Positions 21,833 to 33,711 of a DNA stretch of 64,000 nt are shown here, piece after piece. The stretch's first letter is position 1; every line of letters starts with the position of its first letter. The notes under the pieces were generated by a model. It was not told the DNA's origin, did not search any database, and worked only from the letters and a program-made list of their open reading frames with translations. Location: contig MU266392.1 in assembly GCA_021014945.1 (NCBI GenBank), forward strand, positions 1 to 64,000, in the 5' to 3' direction. This DNA comes from Leucogyrophana mollusca. Its lineage: Eukaryota > Basidiomycota > Agaricomycetes > Boletales. The position numbers and the translations under genes are program-made.

Positions 21833-24238
21833 TCAAGCGAGAGTCAGCCACTCGGCGAGTAAGACGGGGAAGTTGGGTGTTCCAAGCCCAGTGACAGGAT
21901 CCCAGCCTTTGGTGGAGTTGAAGCCCATGGTTCCGCACCCAGGGTTTGTGCCGTTCGTGATGTCATGGAATGCTTTAGTAAACTTCGAGGAGTAAATCTA
22001 CAGAAATGGGGCTGAGCATTGTAGTCCACATCGGGGATGAAGATCACGTACGGTCGGGTTGATGAACCCAATGGGTTTCTTGCCCAGAGCAATACGAGCG
22101 TCATTCACTAAAGCGAGGATTGCACCCACAACCGGGGCAGATGCGGAAGTTCCAAAGGCTGGTGTCATCTGCCCATCAATCTTCACGCGACATCAATGAC
22201 TGCAATTACATGCGGATATCGTGGCGGGAACTTACGGCGACGGCATAATGAGCACCGTTGGCAGAGAGATCCGGGTATGCACGAGACTGGTTAACAAGTT
22301 AGAGGTGCAAGCTATACAGATCAGAGCAAAATAATCTCACCCCTGAAGTATTGAAGGTGCCGGCAGGATAGTTCGGGGTGTAGTTCTTAAGATACCCTGT
22401 GACAGCAGCCTTCTGGTAGTCAGGTATGGCGAAGTAGTTGCTGAATCCTCCACCAGAGTAGATGTGGTCCTGGCATGCGATTTCCGGCTCGAGAATGCTT
22501 GCGTTGGGCCTGATTTGAGTAGCTCCGACGGCAGTAACGAAGGGGCATACACCAGGGAACGTAGGATTGAAGCCCGTCCCAGTTGCACTTTGCGAGCCTG
22601 CCAATACATAGTAACGATATCGATTAGCCATTACACGTCGAACATAGATCTGCCTTACCATCGGGGTTCAAGCACATGTCGCCATTGCCTTCGACGCCGC
22701 TGTCGCCCGTGCCGGAGATAACGGTCACGCCCATGAGCCCCAGTTTGCCGTACTCCACACATTGACGGGTAGCATATTTTGCAGAGAGGTCTGCCTCGTT
22801 GTAGCCGTAAGAAGAAGATATGACGTTGGCGGGCTTGACTGTTCCGCATTCCTGAGGGCCTGTGTGAAGGATAAACGTGAGTCGCTTGTCCGAGATAACA
22901 AAAAAACAGGCGCACCAGTCCATCCTCCAGGTGAGGTATCGGGATAGATGTAGTCATACCACGGGTCATCACCGCCTTCAAACGTGCAATATGTTCCGTC
23001 CAGTGCATCCAAGAAGTTGTTGAAAGACGCTCCTGCATACCAAGTCGTGGTCAATGGTCGTTTAGGGCCTGCATGATTTCTGCCCACCTTGAGCAAGATC
23101 ACCAACTTGGTAGACAGTGACATTTTGTTTTGCGGTAAGGATTGCACTGGCGTATTGGATATCGAGGTCGGATTCCGCGTTGTAGCCGAATGACTGGTTC
23201 ACAGTCTGGACGACACCTGAAAACACGCGCGGAAAAGATAAGCGGGTTGTATACTTCGTGCAACCACCACACCCACCTCCAAGGATAGAAACCACTTTGG
23301 GTGGCTTTCCTTCGAGCCCTGTGTTGAATTCCTTGGCGAACATGTCAAGATCACTCTGGAGGTAGGCCTGCGGGGTGTATTCAACTGAGGCATACGTGAC
23401 AGGTTAACGAATGTTATCAGGTCGCAAAAGGATATTACGAACCAACTCCATAGCTGTTTTTGTCTCCAGCAACAGGGACATAGGCGACGCCATAAAGAGC
23501 CCTCAAACAATCGGGGGTGATGGTCGTGTGGCAGTTCTCGAGCTCCTTCAAGATGGTCCCGATGGTACCACCGGTCGTCTTGGGGCCAAAAGCGTTGCCA
23601 GGTTTGGGCACAATTTGCGGGTTAGAGCGTTTTGACAGCTTGGCGTCGAAATGGATCGTGGGAGTGACGAAGTCGACATGAGGCGCCACGTGAGCGGGGA
23701 GGTGGTAGCTCTCGCAAGCTAGTAGAGAAATCTTAGCGAATTTCCGTCGATCGTGTCATGAAAAAGGCCCACCGACGTGCTCTTTGCCAGAATCGTGAGT
23801 ATAAACGTTATAGTTGGTGCGCAAAAGACTTTCGGCCTCCTTGACGTTGGACGAGACATCGATCCAACCTCTCGTAGGCGACAATTTGACGCGTGCTGGC
23901 TCAACGCCACTGCTCAGCAACCAATCGAGGACGGCCTTGATAGTTTCGGGACTGGGCGCGAATGTAGCCGCAACCTGGCCAGCAGTCCAGTGATTGCCAT
24001 AGTTAGGAGAGTCGGGGTGAGATACGTCGTAGAGATGCTTTTCGATATCCTGGATGTTCGGCTGAGTGAGGGCAAATCGTAAAGGTATCGTGGCGGTCGA
24101 ATCGAGCTTGTGGGTTGGAGACCATCCTACAGGTATAGACGAGCGCTTCTCGTGAAGAGTCCAAGGAAATGCCGTGGGACTAGCGCTGGCAGCAAGACCG
24201 AGTGCCAGTGAAACAAGCGCAACTAGCGAACAACGCAT
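21833..24238 (-). CDS. Secreted sedolisin (tripeptidyl-peptidase, family S53)
   Basis: Ten minus-strand exons: 24238-23773, 23718-23443, 23384-23277, 23216-23088, 23032-22916, 22859-22659, 22597-22341, 22286-22236, 22180-22052, 21997-21833; 632 residues. Signal peptide about 1-19. The pro-kumamolisin domain occupies about 35-190 (LFDVSHP-like HLYDVSHPDSPNYGNHWTAG). The mature protease carries the S53 catalytic set: E298 and D302 in AESDLDIQY, oxyanion D418 in SGTGDSG, and S547 in GTSASAP. Calcium-site residues sit near the end (FHDITNGTNPGCG, WDPVTGLGTP). The enzyme would act outside the cell at acidic pH, removing tripeptides or cutting internally. Introns are 54-61 nt and all nine phases agree. 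It belongs to the multigene S53 set common in wood- and litter-decay fungi. Confidence 0.93.
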
Positions 24239-26212
24239 TGCTTGAAAACTGGGGTTTCTAGAGATGAACGCGCAGAGATCAAGCTTTTATGTGACCTAGA
24301 AAAATATAAAGGGCAATTGCGAAAATCTTCCCACTGGAAAAGTAAGTGGGTCTGGCATCCTAGCTTTGGCCCTGTCAATAGCACTGCCATGAGCCGGCTT
24401 GAGCTTGAACTCTCGCGAAGATGAAGATGTAAGTGTCATCGTCGACCGCAAAGGCCGGAATTCGGGCGGTACCCAGACGGTGGTGGGCTGATGGCAGCGA
24501 TGTCATGCAATGTCACGTCAAATTGTTAAACAATCGAGGCGCGTACCGTATCCTACCGTATCCCCCGAGGGCCCTCGAGGCGCCGATATTGATGTGGACA
24601 GTGACAGAATGGGCGCCGGAAGTACTTACGTCTGTATTTCTGTGCTGTGGGATGTCCACAGCGCCGAGATAGCGAAGGGAGAGTGCTATGACTTATGAGG
24701 GGCTCGGATACTTGGTGATTAGCTAGCAAGGCACATCACACAGGTACGAAGATCGGCCGTGATCGTCTTTTGATGCGACCAAAGGCAGGTCAATATAGGT
24801 CAATATACACGGCTGATTTGAGCTGATTTGGGCCGTCCCTGCGGAAGGCGACTGGGGAAGCCCCTGGAAGCCCGTACTTGTTGAAGCTTGGAGTCGTGTG
24901 GACCATGTCATACATGACAGGAGGCTCAGGCTAAACATATGTCGATACATTGCCGGTGAGATGGACGCAACGCTTGATTATTTTTCTGGGGTTGGAAGCC
25001 TGAAGCTGAAAACGCGCAGTAAAAACAGAAAGAGAAAAGAAAACGAGGAAGCCAAGCCACTGCACAACAGGTCAGATGGGTGTCCAAATACAAATACGCG
25101 TAAACTCTTGATAAACTTCTTTCACGACATCGAGTTTGAAGCTCGAAGGGTGAGCGCCTGTCTACAAGCAGCTGCAAACCAGCTAGGGCCTTAAAATTCA
25201 TTCGAGCGTTCTTCACTGTCTCTTCAACACGGAGACGATTTTACAGTGCGACAGCTGATCGGTCTTTTGTGGGCTGCTGATGACGGCGGATACCGAGAAA
25301 TGTGGGGCAGTGGAAGTGCTGGTGGGTCACGAACACGGAGGCGCCCGTGTCCTAAGCTTGTCCGGGGGCATGAGGTGCCCGTCACAGACCCACACCGCTT
25401 CAAACAGCATGCGCTCAATAGCGAACATGGAGTTGACTTGTCAGCGAAGCGAGTTCTCGTGTCCTGCAAAGCACTGTCCCCCCCGACATCACCACAAACC
25501 CCATCACTAACCCTGTCTTCAACGCCACGTCGATGTGGATGAGCTCCATTTCAAGCACGTATCGTGAATACCACTTTCTGACGAAAGTTTTCAAAGCGGA
25601 CACCGGTCTATTGTGTACTTCCTGATGGGCGACAAATAGCGAGTGGAGCTGGCAACAATGCTGCCAGAATCTGAGACGTAGAGAATGGTGACCCAGGGGG
25701 ACAGCCGCTTTACCACGATTCTGAAGTCCCCAATATTTCAGAAGCTCCCGCCATTCGTGACCCGCACCCCATTCCCCCCTGAGGTGGAAGCAGACCCTGC
25801 GGAGAGGTGGCCATGGTCAAGAGAGCTGCGCGGCTGGTACCGCTGCTGCCGTAGCAACCTATGGGCCTCCCCAAGTCATGCTGATGCTGTCACGGTCGGC
25901 GAACAACGGCTTCATTGTCAGTGTCGGTCGCCAATCGACCGTCACCAATGTCATTTGTGTGGTACTGCCCTCAATTCACCCGACTACGGCGCAGTGTCCA
26001 CGTACCCTTCTACAACAGGCGAACTCGCGATTCGGGCGGATGGGTCGACGGTCGACCGGAACCCACGAAGGGCCATGCCGTCTGCGGATCGCAGGATAAC
26101 CATGTTAGTGGTGACGACTCACGGCTTGAAATTCTCCTCTCCGCTGGGATAGGGTAAGTTGCTACCTGCGTCGACAAGCGACCTACTCGGTGACGAGACC
26201 CTCCAGCCGATC
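24239..26212. other. Two-kb stretch without supportable gene
   Basis: Holds the sedolisin promoter at its left end. A minus-strand frame at 25415-25603 (KTFVRKWYSRYVLEME...) and a plus-strand frame at 25685-26152 look superficially protein-like but have no motif, no partner exons and overlap other frames. It is probably relic DNA. The tandem duplication starts at its right border. Confidence 0.4.
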
Positions 26213-26658
26213 AAGCTGCGCTGTCGGATCCCTGCGGATGGAAGTTTTTGTTCAGAACCATCTGTGCAGCCGAAGCAACGCGCAAGACAATGGTCGACAA
26301 CGCCAGACAGGCACGCAGCAGCCGATTTCTGCACGACTTCGGACTTGAAACGGCCTTTAAAATGTGGTGCACACACAACCTTGCGGTGTTTAGAATTGTG
26401 CCGCAAATTGCTTGCTATGGAATTATTTGAGGTCCGCGCAACGCGTCTTTTCCCGGCACTGCACAGAAGGGTGTGATCACGATGCCAGGACCTTCAGCAT
26501 CTCCCCACAGCAACTGTAATCGCTCGATCCGCGTCGGCAACTCCTTCACCGATGCCTTCGGGTGCGTTGGCCGCTGTCCTAACCCACCGGCACGTTGTCG
26601 TAAGCTGTATTTGTGTGCGGTTTACAGCCCCTGCGCCATCCCAGACACCTTTGAGGGG

Positions 26659-26665
26659 TATAAAA
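26659..26665 (+). promoter_or_regulatory. TATA box of monooxygenase copy 1
   Basis: The string tataaaa lies 68 bp upstream of the ATG, in the context ggggtataaaagggtt. The same element occurs in the second copy. Confidence 0.6.
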
Positions 26666-26732
26666 GGGTTGAATATTATTGTGGAATAACATTCTCTGCC
26701 CACACATACAGATTCAATAAATACATTCGATC

Positions 26733-28885
26733 ATGACTACACCGCCTGCTCCCGTTCTAGTCGTAAGCTTTTCTTTCGTTTTGTCTCCCGGTGGGCTGGC
26801 GCTTATTGTTGAACTTAGGCTGGCGCTGGTCCGGCGGGTCTCGTCGCTGCTTTGACACTCCTCCGCAACGGGGTGTCCGTGCGCATCATCGATAAAGAGC
26901 CTCATTACCGCATCGGCCAGCGTGGCCCAGGAATCTTCGTATGTTGCGCTGTGCTCTCCACCTGTTGTGGCCGGCTCACATCACACCTGCCCTTGTACAG
27001 CCCCGATCGCTTGAACTTTTTCACTTTCTAGAAGTGCCTGAAGTAGACGAAGTTGGACGATCTTTACCATTGATTCAAGTTTACAAGCCGGGAACTGTCG
27101 AGCCTCTAAAGTCGTTCCCCATGTGCCCATATACGGAACCTACACCCGCAATCCCAATAGTGCGTCACAGTCCCTGAGTCATGCTTTCGCTGTATCTGAG
27201 CGTGTATTTGTAGTTCAACCCAAAGGTGATCGGGCAGCAGACTCTCGAAGCGATTTTGCGATCACACCTCGAGAAGTTTGGCGTTTTTGTAGAAGTTGGC
27301 ACCGAGCTGCGCTCATTTGAGCAGAGCAGTGACGGTGTCATAGCAAAGGTTGCCAAACAGCGAGGCAACGAAGAAGTCTTGGAGACGATCGAAGCTAGCT
27401 GGCTTGTCGGAACCGATGGAGCGCGAGGTCTGTCCCCAGAAATACCTCTAACAAGCGCCGCGACTCACGCTTCGTTCGATGGCGGTAGGTGTCACTCGTA
27501 AGCAGCTTGGTCTGACCTTCCTTGGTGAAACCAGGGACGAGGTACGTCTCCTCACAGGAGACATCCGCTTGAGGGGCAAAGGCATTGACAGAGTGGTGCG
27601 TCCCATCCACCGCAGCGCTGATACTGTACCTTAGAAATGTTGCCGTGTCTACAGCATTGGCACCGCTTCGAGAGCGAGGGCGGAAAGGGGGAGAAGGGGT
27701 AAGCATCCCTCCTGAAGAATTTAACAGAGCTGACTCTGCGCAGTGTCATGCTCCGCCCGACGGAAGAAGTGGGCGAAGATGGTTTCCAGTTCGTTCTCGT
27801 CTGGCGGGGGGTCGACGTTTCGAAGTTGGTGACCGACAAGGAGGCACTTTATCAGACCATCCGGGAGATAATCCCTACCGAGATCGAGTTCAAGGAGCTT
27901 GTTTGGGCATCCGAATTCAGACCTAACATTCGCATGGTCAATAAATTCGGTGAAGGCAGGGTTTTCGTTGCTGGAGGTATGTCGTGGTCTGTGGCTCGCG
28001 AAAGTAACCGCTGATATTATCACTTTCTACTAGATGCGGCCCAGTGAGTCTGCCATGGGGAGTCTTCTGAAGGTTAGGCTGACTAACCTATCCACAGTGT
28101 TCACAGTCCAACTGGAGGCCAAGGTCTCAACTCGAGCGTCCAAGATGCTGTAAGAACCCGCGTTCTCATTGTTTTCCGGACACTAACACATCCCATAGTT
28201 CAACCTCAGCTGGAAGATCGCCGTCGTCCAAAAAGGCCTCTCTTCCGCTTCCCTTCTATCCACCTATACCGCCGAACGCCTCCCAGTGATCGCTGAGATG
28301 TTGGAACTAACCACTGCAATTCTCAACAAAACGATGAACCGCACAGAATCGACGCCAGAGTCTACGATGACACGCGGGCAGAAGCTCTACATGCTCGGAG
28401 TGAACTACCGTTTCAGCCCGATTGTCGTCGACGAGTTCTCCGATACCGGCCCGGTTAACGCATACGGGGTTCTCCAGGATGGGGTCCTAATCGCAGGCGA
28501 TAGGGCTCCTGATGCACCGAAGCTGATTCGCAGTGATGGGGAGCCTACGCGACTCTTCGACATCTTCCGCCCTGCGTACCACTCTGTGCTTGTCTTCTCG
28601 CCAGACTCTGCATCTGCCACTCCACTGCTATCTGCTCTGAGTCAGTACGACTCGAGTGTCCTGCGATCAGCGGTCGTGCTTCCTTCCTCTGCCGAGCCAT
28701 CTTCAACTTCTACAGCGGATCTCACCTTGGTCGATGATGGCGGGTACGCGTATGGCGGATATCTGGTGAAGGAGGGGGAGACTCGAGTCGTGGTTGTGAG
28801 GCCCGACGGGGTCGTTGGTGCGATTGTCAGCGGGGTACAGGGACTGGAGAAATACTTTGGTTTGGTTTTCAGCTCCCTTTCATAG
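26733..28885 (+). CDS. FAD-dependent aromatic monooxygenase (PHBH-like), copy 1
   Basis: Ten exons: 26733-26762, 26819-26938, 27001-27159, 27214-27427, 27489-27595, 27655-27698, 27744-27976, 28034-28043, 28098-28149, 28199-28885; 551 residues. N-terminal dinucleotide fold: AGAGPAGLVAALTLLRNGV (GxGxxG at 12-17) ending in IIDKEPHYRIGQRG. The FAD ribityl motif GDAAHVHSPTGGQGLN starts at about 302 and is split by a 10-nt exon (28034-28043). The C-terminal 170 residues resemble the thioredoxin-like domain of phenol hydroxylases. The family (PF01494) hydroxylates phenols using NAD(P)H and O2; the substrate cannot be named. A sister gene starts 943 bp after this gene's stop. All phases agree. The short second exon following a 10-codon first exon is conserved in the copy. 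Confidence 0.9.
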
Positions 28886-29257
28886 ATGGAGTTCGGTAGT
28901 TAGTCCTGGATAGGATAATACATGTACAGCAACAGGTAAATAATCATGACGATGATGTAAAGCTGGCGGGGCGCCAACCCCGAAAAAGGTATTTTCTTCG
29001 ACTTCAGTGAAACCCGCCTTCGTCGCAAGTACTTCTGCCTCTTCTTTGGAAACCCCACACTGCCCGGCGACCAAACTGCCCACCCCCCCCCTCCGAGCAC
29101 GGTACAAGGGGGAAATACCAACCAGCTCAGCCAAAAACCTGAGAACTTTCATAATCCAACTCCTTCTCTTCATCCAGAACGGCTTTCCAGTTCCGTGCAC
29201 TTTGAGCAGATCACGGACTTTCCCCTTATTTCGTAGAATGATCGATGGTTCTCTCAA
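28880..29257 (-). pseudogene. Truncated copy of the AIG1/septin-like GTPase (C-terminal third)
   Basis: The frame matches residues about 190-276 of the intact GTPase at 32031-32861: KVRDLLK.HGTGKPF.MKRRSWIM.VLRFLAELVGISP, then KEEAEVLATKAGF. The G domain is missing because the duplication border cuts at about 29230. A local frame disturbance gives GVGSLVAGQCG in place of the intact copy's VVDNLVRRCG. It has no start codon of its own and is a by-product of the tandem duplication. Confidence 0.85.
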
Positions 29258-29734
29258 GCTGCGCTGTCGATCTCTTAGGACGGAAATCTTTGTTCAGAAC
29301 TATCCGTACAGCCGAAGCAACGCGCAAGACACCAGTTGCAGCCCCCAGCACTATACTCATCATAGCAACCGATTTTTACAGCACCTGGACTTGAAATAGA
29401 CTTTACAACGTACATAGCTTGTTGGCACACACCACCTTGCGGTCTTTAGAATCTTGCCATAAATTACTTGATTTGGAATTATTTGAGGTCCGCGAATATC
29501 CGCGCAACGCGTCTTTTCGCGGCACGATCGTGACATTGAGGGCTGTGAGGCCAGGATCCTCAGTATCTCCCCACAGCCATCGTAATTGTGCGATTCGCGT
29601 CGGCAACTCCCTCTCCAGTGCCCCCGAAAGCCTGTGTTTTCGGGTGCGCTGGCCGCCGGCCGGCACGTCGTCGTAAGCTGTATTTGCACGCAGTTTACAA
29701 CCCCTGCACCATCCCTAGACACTCCCTTGGAGGG

Positions 29735-29741
29735 TATAAAA
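29735..29741 (+). promoter_or_regulatory. TATA box of monooxygenase copy 2
   Basis: The string tataaaa lies 88 bp upstream of the ATG at 29829, in the context agggtataaaagggtc. It corresponds to the element in copy 1; the spacing to the ATG is 20 bp longer here. Confidence 0.6.
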
Positions 29742-29828
29742 GGGTCAGATATAATTGTTGAACTTATTAGATAATATTCTCCGCCAACACATACAAACTC
29801 AATTCGTCTCGCATCGAGTCATTCGATC

Positions 29829-31969
29829 ATGACTACATCGCCTGCTCCTGTTCTCATTGTAGGCTTTGCCTCCCTTCTGTCTCGCGGTGGGCTCACGCTT
29901 ATTGTTGAACTTAGGCTGGCGCTGGTCCGGCGGGTCTCGTCGCAGCCTTGACGCTCCTCCGCAATGGGGTGTCCGTACGCATCATAGATAAAGAGCCTCA
30001 TTACCGCATTGGCCAGCGTGGCCCAGGAATTTTCGTATGTTGTGTGCTCTGCTCCTCATGTGGCCGGCTCATATCACACCTTGTACAGCCCCGATCGCTT
30101 GAGCTTTTTCACTTTCTAGATGTGCCTGAAGTGGACGAAGTCGGACGGCCCCTACCATGGATCCAAATTTACAAGCCGGGAACTGTCGAACCTCTAAAGT
30201 CGTTCCCCATGTCCCCATATACAGAACCTACGCCCGCAATCCCAATAGTGCGTCATAGTCCCTGAATTATGCTTTCGCCGTATCTGAACGTGCATTTACA
30301 GTTTAACCCAAAGGTGATCGGGCAGCAGACTCTCGAAGCAATTTTGCGATCACACCTCGAGAAGTTCGGCGTCTTTGTAGAAGTTGGCACTGAGCTGCGC
30401 TCATTTGAGCAGAACAGTGACGGTGTCATAGCAAAGGTTGCCAAACAGCAAGGCAGCGAAGAAGTCTTGGAGACGATCGAAGCTAGCTGGCTTATCGGAA
30501 CCGATGGAGCGCGAGGTGCGTCCCCAGAAATATCTACAACAGACGCTGCGACTGACGCTTCGTTTGATGGCGGTAGGCGTCACTCGTAAACAGCTTGGTC
30601 TGACCTTCCTTGGTGAAACTAGGGACGAGCTACGTCTCCTCACGGGAGATATCCGCTTGAGGGGCAAAGGCATTGATAGAGTGGTGCGTCCCATCCACCG
30701 CAGCGTTGATTCTGTGCCTCAGAACCGTTGACGTCTCTACAGCATTGGCACCGCTTTGAGACTGTGGAGGGACAGGTGGAGAGGGGGTAAGCATCTCCTC
30801 TAAAGAGTTTAACAGAGCTGACTCTGCGCAGTGTTATGCTCCGCCCGACAGAAGAAGTAGGCGAAGATGGTTTCCAGTTCTTTCTCGTCTGGCAGGGGTT
30901 CGACTTTTCAAAGTTGGTGACCGACAAGGAGGCGCTTTATCAGGCTATACGAGAGGTGATTGACACTGAGATCGAGTTCAAGGAGCTTGTTTGGGTATCC
31001 GAATTCAGACCCAGCATTCGTATGGTCAATAAATTTGGTGAAGGCAGGGTTTTCGTTGCTGGAGGTACGCCGTGGTCTGTAGCCCGTGACAGGCATTCGC
31101 TGATTATCACTGCTAACTAGATGCTGCCCAGTGAGTCTGTTGTGGCGAGTCTTCTCGAAGTTAGGTCGACTGACCCCTTCATAGCGTTCACAGTCCAACT
31201 GGAGGTCAGGGTCTCAACTCGAGTGTGCAAGATGCTGTAAGAAGCCGCGTTCCCGTTGTTTTCCAAACACTAAATCATCCCGTAGTTCAACCTCAGCTGG
31301 AAGATCGCCCTCGTCCAAAAAGGCCTCTCTCCCGCTTCCCTCCTATCCACCTACACCACCGAACGCCTCCCAGTGATCGCTGAAATGTTGGAACTGACTA
31401 CGGAACTTCTCGACAAAACGGTCGGCCGCACAGAGTCGACGGTGGAGACTGCGATGACACGCGGACAGAAGCTCTACATGCTCGGGGTGAACTACCGCTC
31501 TAGCCCGATTGTCGTCGACGAGTTCTCCGATGCTCCCGCGGTCAGCGCGTACGGGCTCCTCCAGGAAGGCGTCCTGATCGCAGGCGACAGGGCTCCTGAT
31601 GCACCGAAGTTGATTCGCAGTGATGGCGAGGCTACTCGGCTCTTCGACGTGTTCCGTCCTGCGTACCACTCTGTGCTTGTCTTTGCGCCAGACTCTGCAT
31701 CTGCCGCTCCACTGCTATCCGCTCTGAGTCAGTACGACTCGAGTGTCCTGCGATCAGCGGTCGTGCTTCCCTCCTCTGCCGCGCCATCTTCAACTTCTAC
31801 AGCAGACCTTACCTTGGTTGATGAGGGTGGGTACGCGTATGGCGGATACCTAGTGAAGGAGGGAGAGACTCGAGTCGTGGTTGTGAGGCCCGACGGGGTC
31901 GTTGGCGCAATTGTCAGCGGGGTACAGGGACTGGAGAAGTATTTTGGTTTGGTCTTCAACTCCCTCTAA
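29829..31969 (+). CDS. FAD-dependent aromatic monooxygenase (PHBH-like), copy 2
   Basis: Ten exons: 29829-29858, 29915-30034, 30089-30247, 30302-30515, 30577-30683, 30743-30786, 30832-31064, 31121-31130, 31185-31236, 31286-31969; 550 residues, one fewer than copy 1. Every intron is at the same position and phase, including the 10-nt exon that joins the two halves of the GDAAH motif. The GxGxxG and GDAAH..PTGGQGLN motifs are intact, so the enzyme should bind FAD. Differences from copy 1 are modest and include the block after HWHRF (ETVEGQVERG versus ESEGGKGEKG), which lies in the substrate-domain region. The two genes may have diverged in substrate or regulation. Read direction is opposite to the GTPase that follows. 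Confidence 0.9.
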
Positions 31970-32030
31970 TAGATGGAGCCCGGTAGTTAGTCCCGGATTG
32001 GATGATACATGTACAACAACAGGCAAATAA

Positions 32031-32861
32031 TCATGATGATGACATGAAGCTGGCGGGGAACCATCTTTGAAAAAAGGTCTTTCCTTCGATTTCAACGAAA
32101 CCCGCCTTCGTTGCAAGTACTTCTGCCTCTTCCTTGGAAATGCCGCACCGCCTGACCAGATTGTCCACTACCTCTCTCCGAGTATGGTACGAGGGGGAAA
32201 TACCAACCAGCTCGGCCAAAAACCTCAGGACTCTCATAATCCAGCTCCTTCTCTTCATCGAGAACGGCTTTCCAGTTCCGTGTTCTTTGAGCAGGTCGCG
32301 AACTTTCTCCTTCGACTCCTCGTATTGCTCCACGAATCTCTCGTTCAACCCACGTGCCGTAGCGACACACGCATGACCAACTGGCGTGATACCGAACTCC
32401 TTGAATTTCTTCGTGTTCCGATCCCACCAGCTATCCATGGGGTCCTCGTTTTCCATGTGTGTGATAACGAGAGCGACGGAAACTTCCTCGCGACAGAGGA
32501 ATTCGTAGAATAATCGATAGTTCTGCTGTACGGTTTGGGTGATCCTTGGCTCTCCCATACAAAAAACGAGGAGGTGAATGCCACCCGCGTTCTTTAACTC
32601 GTTGACAAGGTTGCACGCCCTCTCGGCTGCACTGATATACTCAGTGCCGGACAGGTGAGGCTCGTTCAAGCCGACGGTGTCAAAGATGCAGAAGGCGCAT
32701 GAGTCAAAGGTAACGGAATAGGATGTAGATTTGAGCGTGCAGCTTGATCCATCGGAAGATGTATCTGCGACATCGGCTTGTGCGATGAGGTTCACAAGGC
32801 TAGATTTTCCTGCCCCTGTCTGCCCAAATATCAGGATGTTCTTGACATCGTCCGTGGACAT
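32031..32861 (-). CDS. Small AIG1/septin-like GTPase, intact
   Basis: Single exon, 276 residues. P-loop G1 at 13-21 (GQTGAGKSS), a G2-like threonine region TSSDGSSCTLKS, G3 DTVGLNE at about 60, and a modified G4 (THMENED) in place of NKxD. The C-terminal third has a positively charged KRRSWIM stretch and a weak hydrophobic helix VLRFLAELVGI, possibly a membrane contact. The layout fits the AIG1/GIMAP and Toc34-like branch of TRAFAC GTPases, many of which are expanded and uncharacterised in basidiomycetes. It is convergent with monooxygenase copy 2, only 61 bp between stops. Its 3' third is the part duplicated at 28880-29257. Function is unknown. Confidence 0.85.
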   Translation of the reverse strand: MSTDDVKNILIFGQTGAGKSSLVNLIAQADVADTSSDGSSCTLKSTSYSVTFDSCAFCIFDTVGLNEPHLSGTEYISAAERACNLVNELKNAGGIHLLVFCMGEPRITQTVQQNYRLFYEFLCREEVSVALVITHMENEDPMDSWWDRNTKKFKEFGITPVGHACVATARGLNERFVEQYEESKEKVRDLLKEHGTGKPFSMKRRSWIMRVLRFLAELVGISPSYHTRREVVDNLVRRCGISKEEAEVLATKAGFVEIEGKTFFQRWFPASFMSSS

Positions 32862-33711
32862 GACGTGAGCTTAATACGAGCGTTGGCAACAACGCTGAAA
32901 GGACGTGGGTTGACTTGAGACCTATTCGTAAATCGTTTGTATCGCGGTAAACTCGACAAGGGGTATGAGTTCAACAATGAGTCAACCCCATAGAAGCCAC
33001 TTAAAACATCGACAACACGCGTGACACACCAGGCAGCAGATATTGCAATTGCATTGCCTGGACGATGTGACCTGCACGCGGCCTATGGCCAGTAGGGGTC
33101 CAATTGAAGAACATGAGCAGTCCAGCGCCCCATCGATATCGAAGTTCTTCGAGGAATGGTACGGCGCCAGTGCTTATTCTGACAAGGGTAAGGCAAGTTC
33201 GCGTCGGATTCCTGCCAGATATCAACTATTTATGCCAAGGCTGTCTCTTTCGGTGTCCCCACATTTGCGGGACCAGACACCGTGCCGGATGGTAGGTAGC
33301 AGGAACGAGTAGAGCGGCACTCGTGAGGTCAACGATTAGCGCCCCTGGAGGAACTTCCTGCTCACCTTTGATGCAAAACAATCGGATTTAGATTCCATAG
33401 TCCACAAATTGATCGCCTACTTTTAGAGTTCCTAAAGCCTTGCGGTGATTCGGAGTGAGTCGCGTGTAGTGCAATTCTGGTTGGCTGCTGGCCAACTTCT
33501 GGCACTGCTTGTCCTGATTGGATCTTTGGTAAGCGCCAACGACTGTTTTGGAAGCCCACGTCAGTTGTTCCAGCGTCGCTGGGTCCACACACCTTTGACC
33601 TGTGAAGAGCATGAGCATGAGATGGCCATTTGTTTAGGAAGGCGGGCATGAGGCCCTGAGGCAGTAGCAGCCATTAAGCAAGGTGTTCTAATTTGGCAGT
33701 TCACCTTTCGA
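32862..33711. other. Intergenic region between two divergently placed GTPase genes
   Basis: The small GTPase (minus) and the larger GTPase (plus) point away from each other. Short frames occur (for example minus-strand 33388-33618, DPATLEQLTWASKTVVGAYQ...) that look like a decayed exon, but I cannot identify or extend them. No clear TATA box is visible. Confidence 0.4.

Larger units (their letters stand above)
26213..29230. repeat. Tandem duplication, unit A (monooxygenase plus GTPase tail)
   Basis: Starts at about aagctgcgctgtcgg and contains a promoter, a complete FAD monooxygenase gene and, antisense at its end, the last third of a GTPase gene. It aligns with the region from about 29258 onward, including introns. 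The break falls inside the GTPase frame near 29230. Confidence 0.85.
29258..32306. repeat. Tandem duplication, unit B
   Basis: Direct repeat of unit A containing the second monooxygenase and the end of the intact GTPase gene. Homology to unit A fades at about 32306, inside the GTPase frame, while the gene itself continues intact to 32861. As in the 2.5-7.2 kb duplication, one border lies within a gene and only one copy of that gene is complete. Confidence 0.85.

Noticed and set aside
25685..26152. Plus-strand open frame of 155 codons
   Set aside because: No motif, several competing frames, no splice partners, and no recognisable family.
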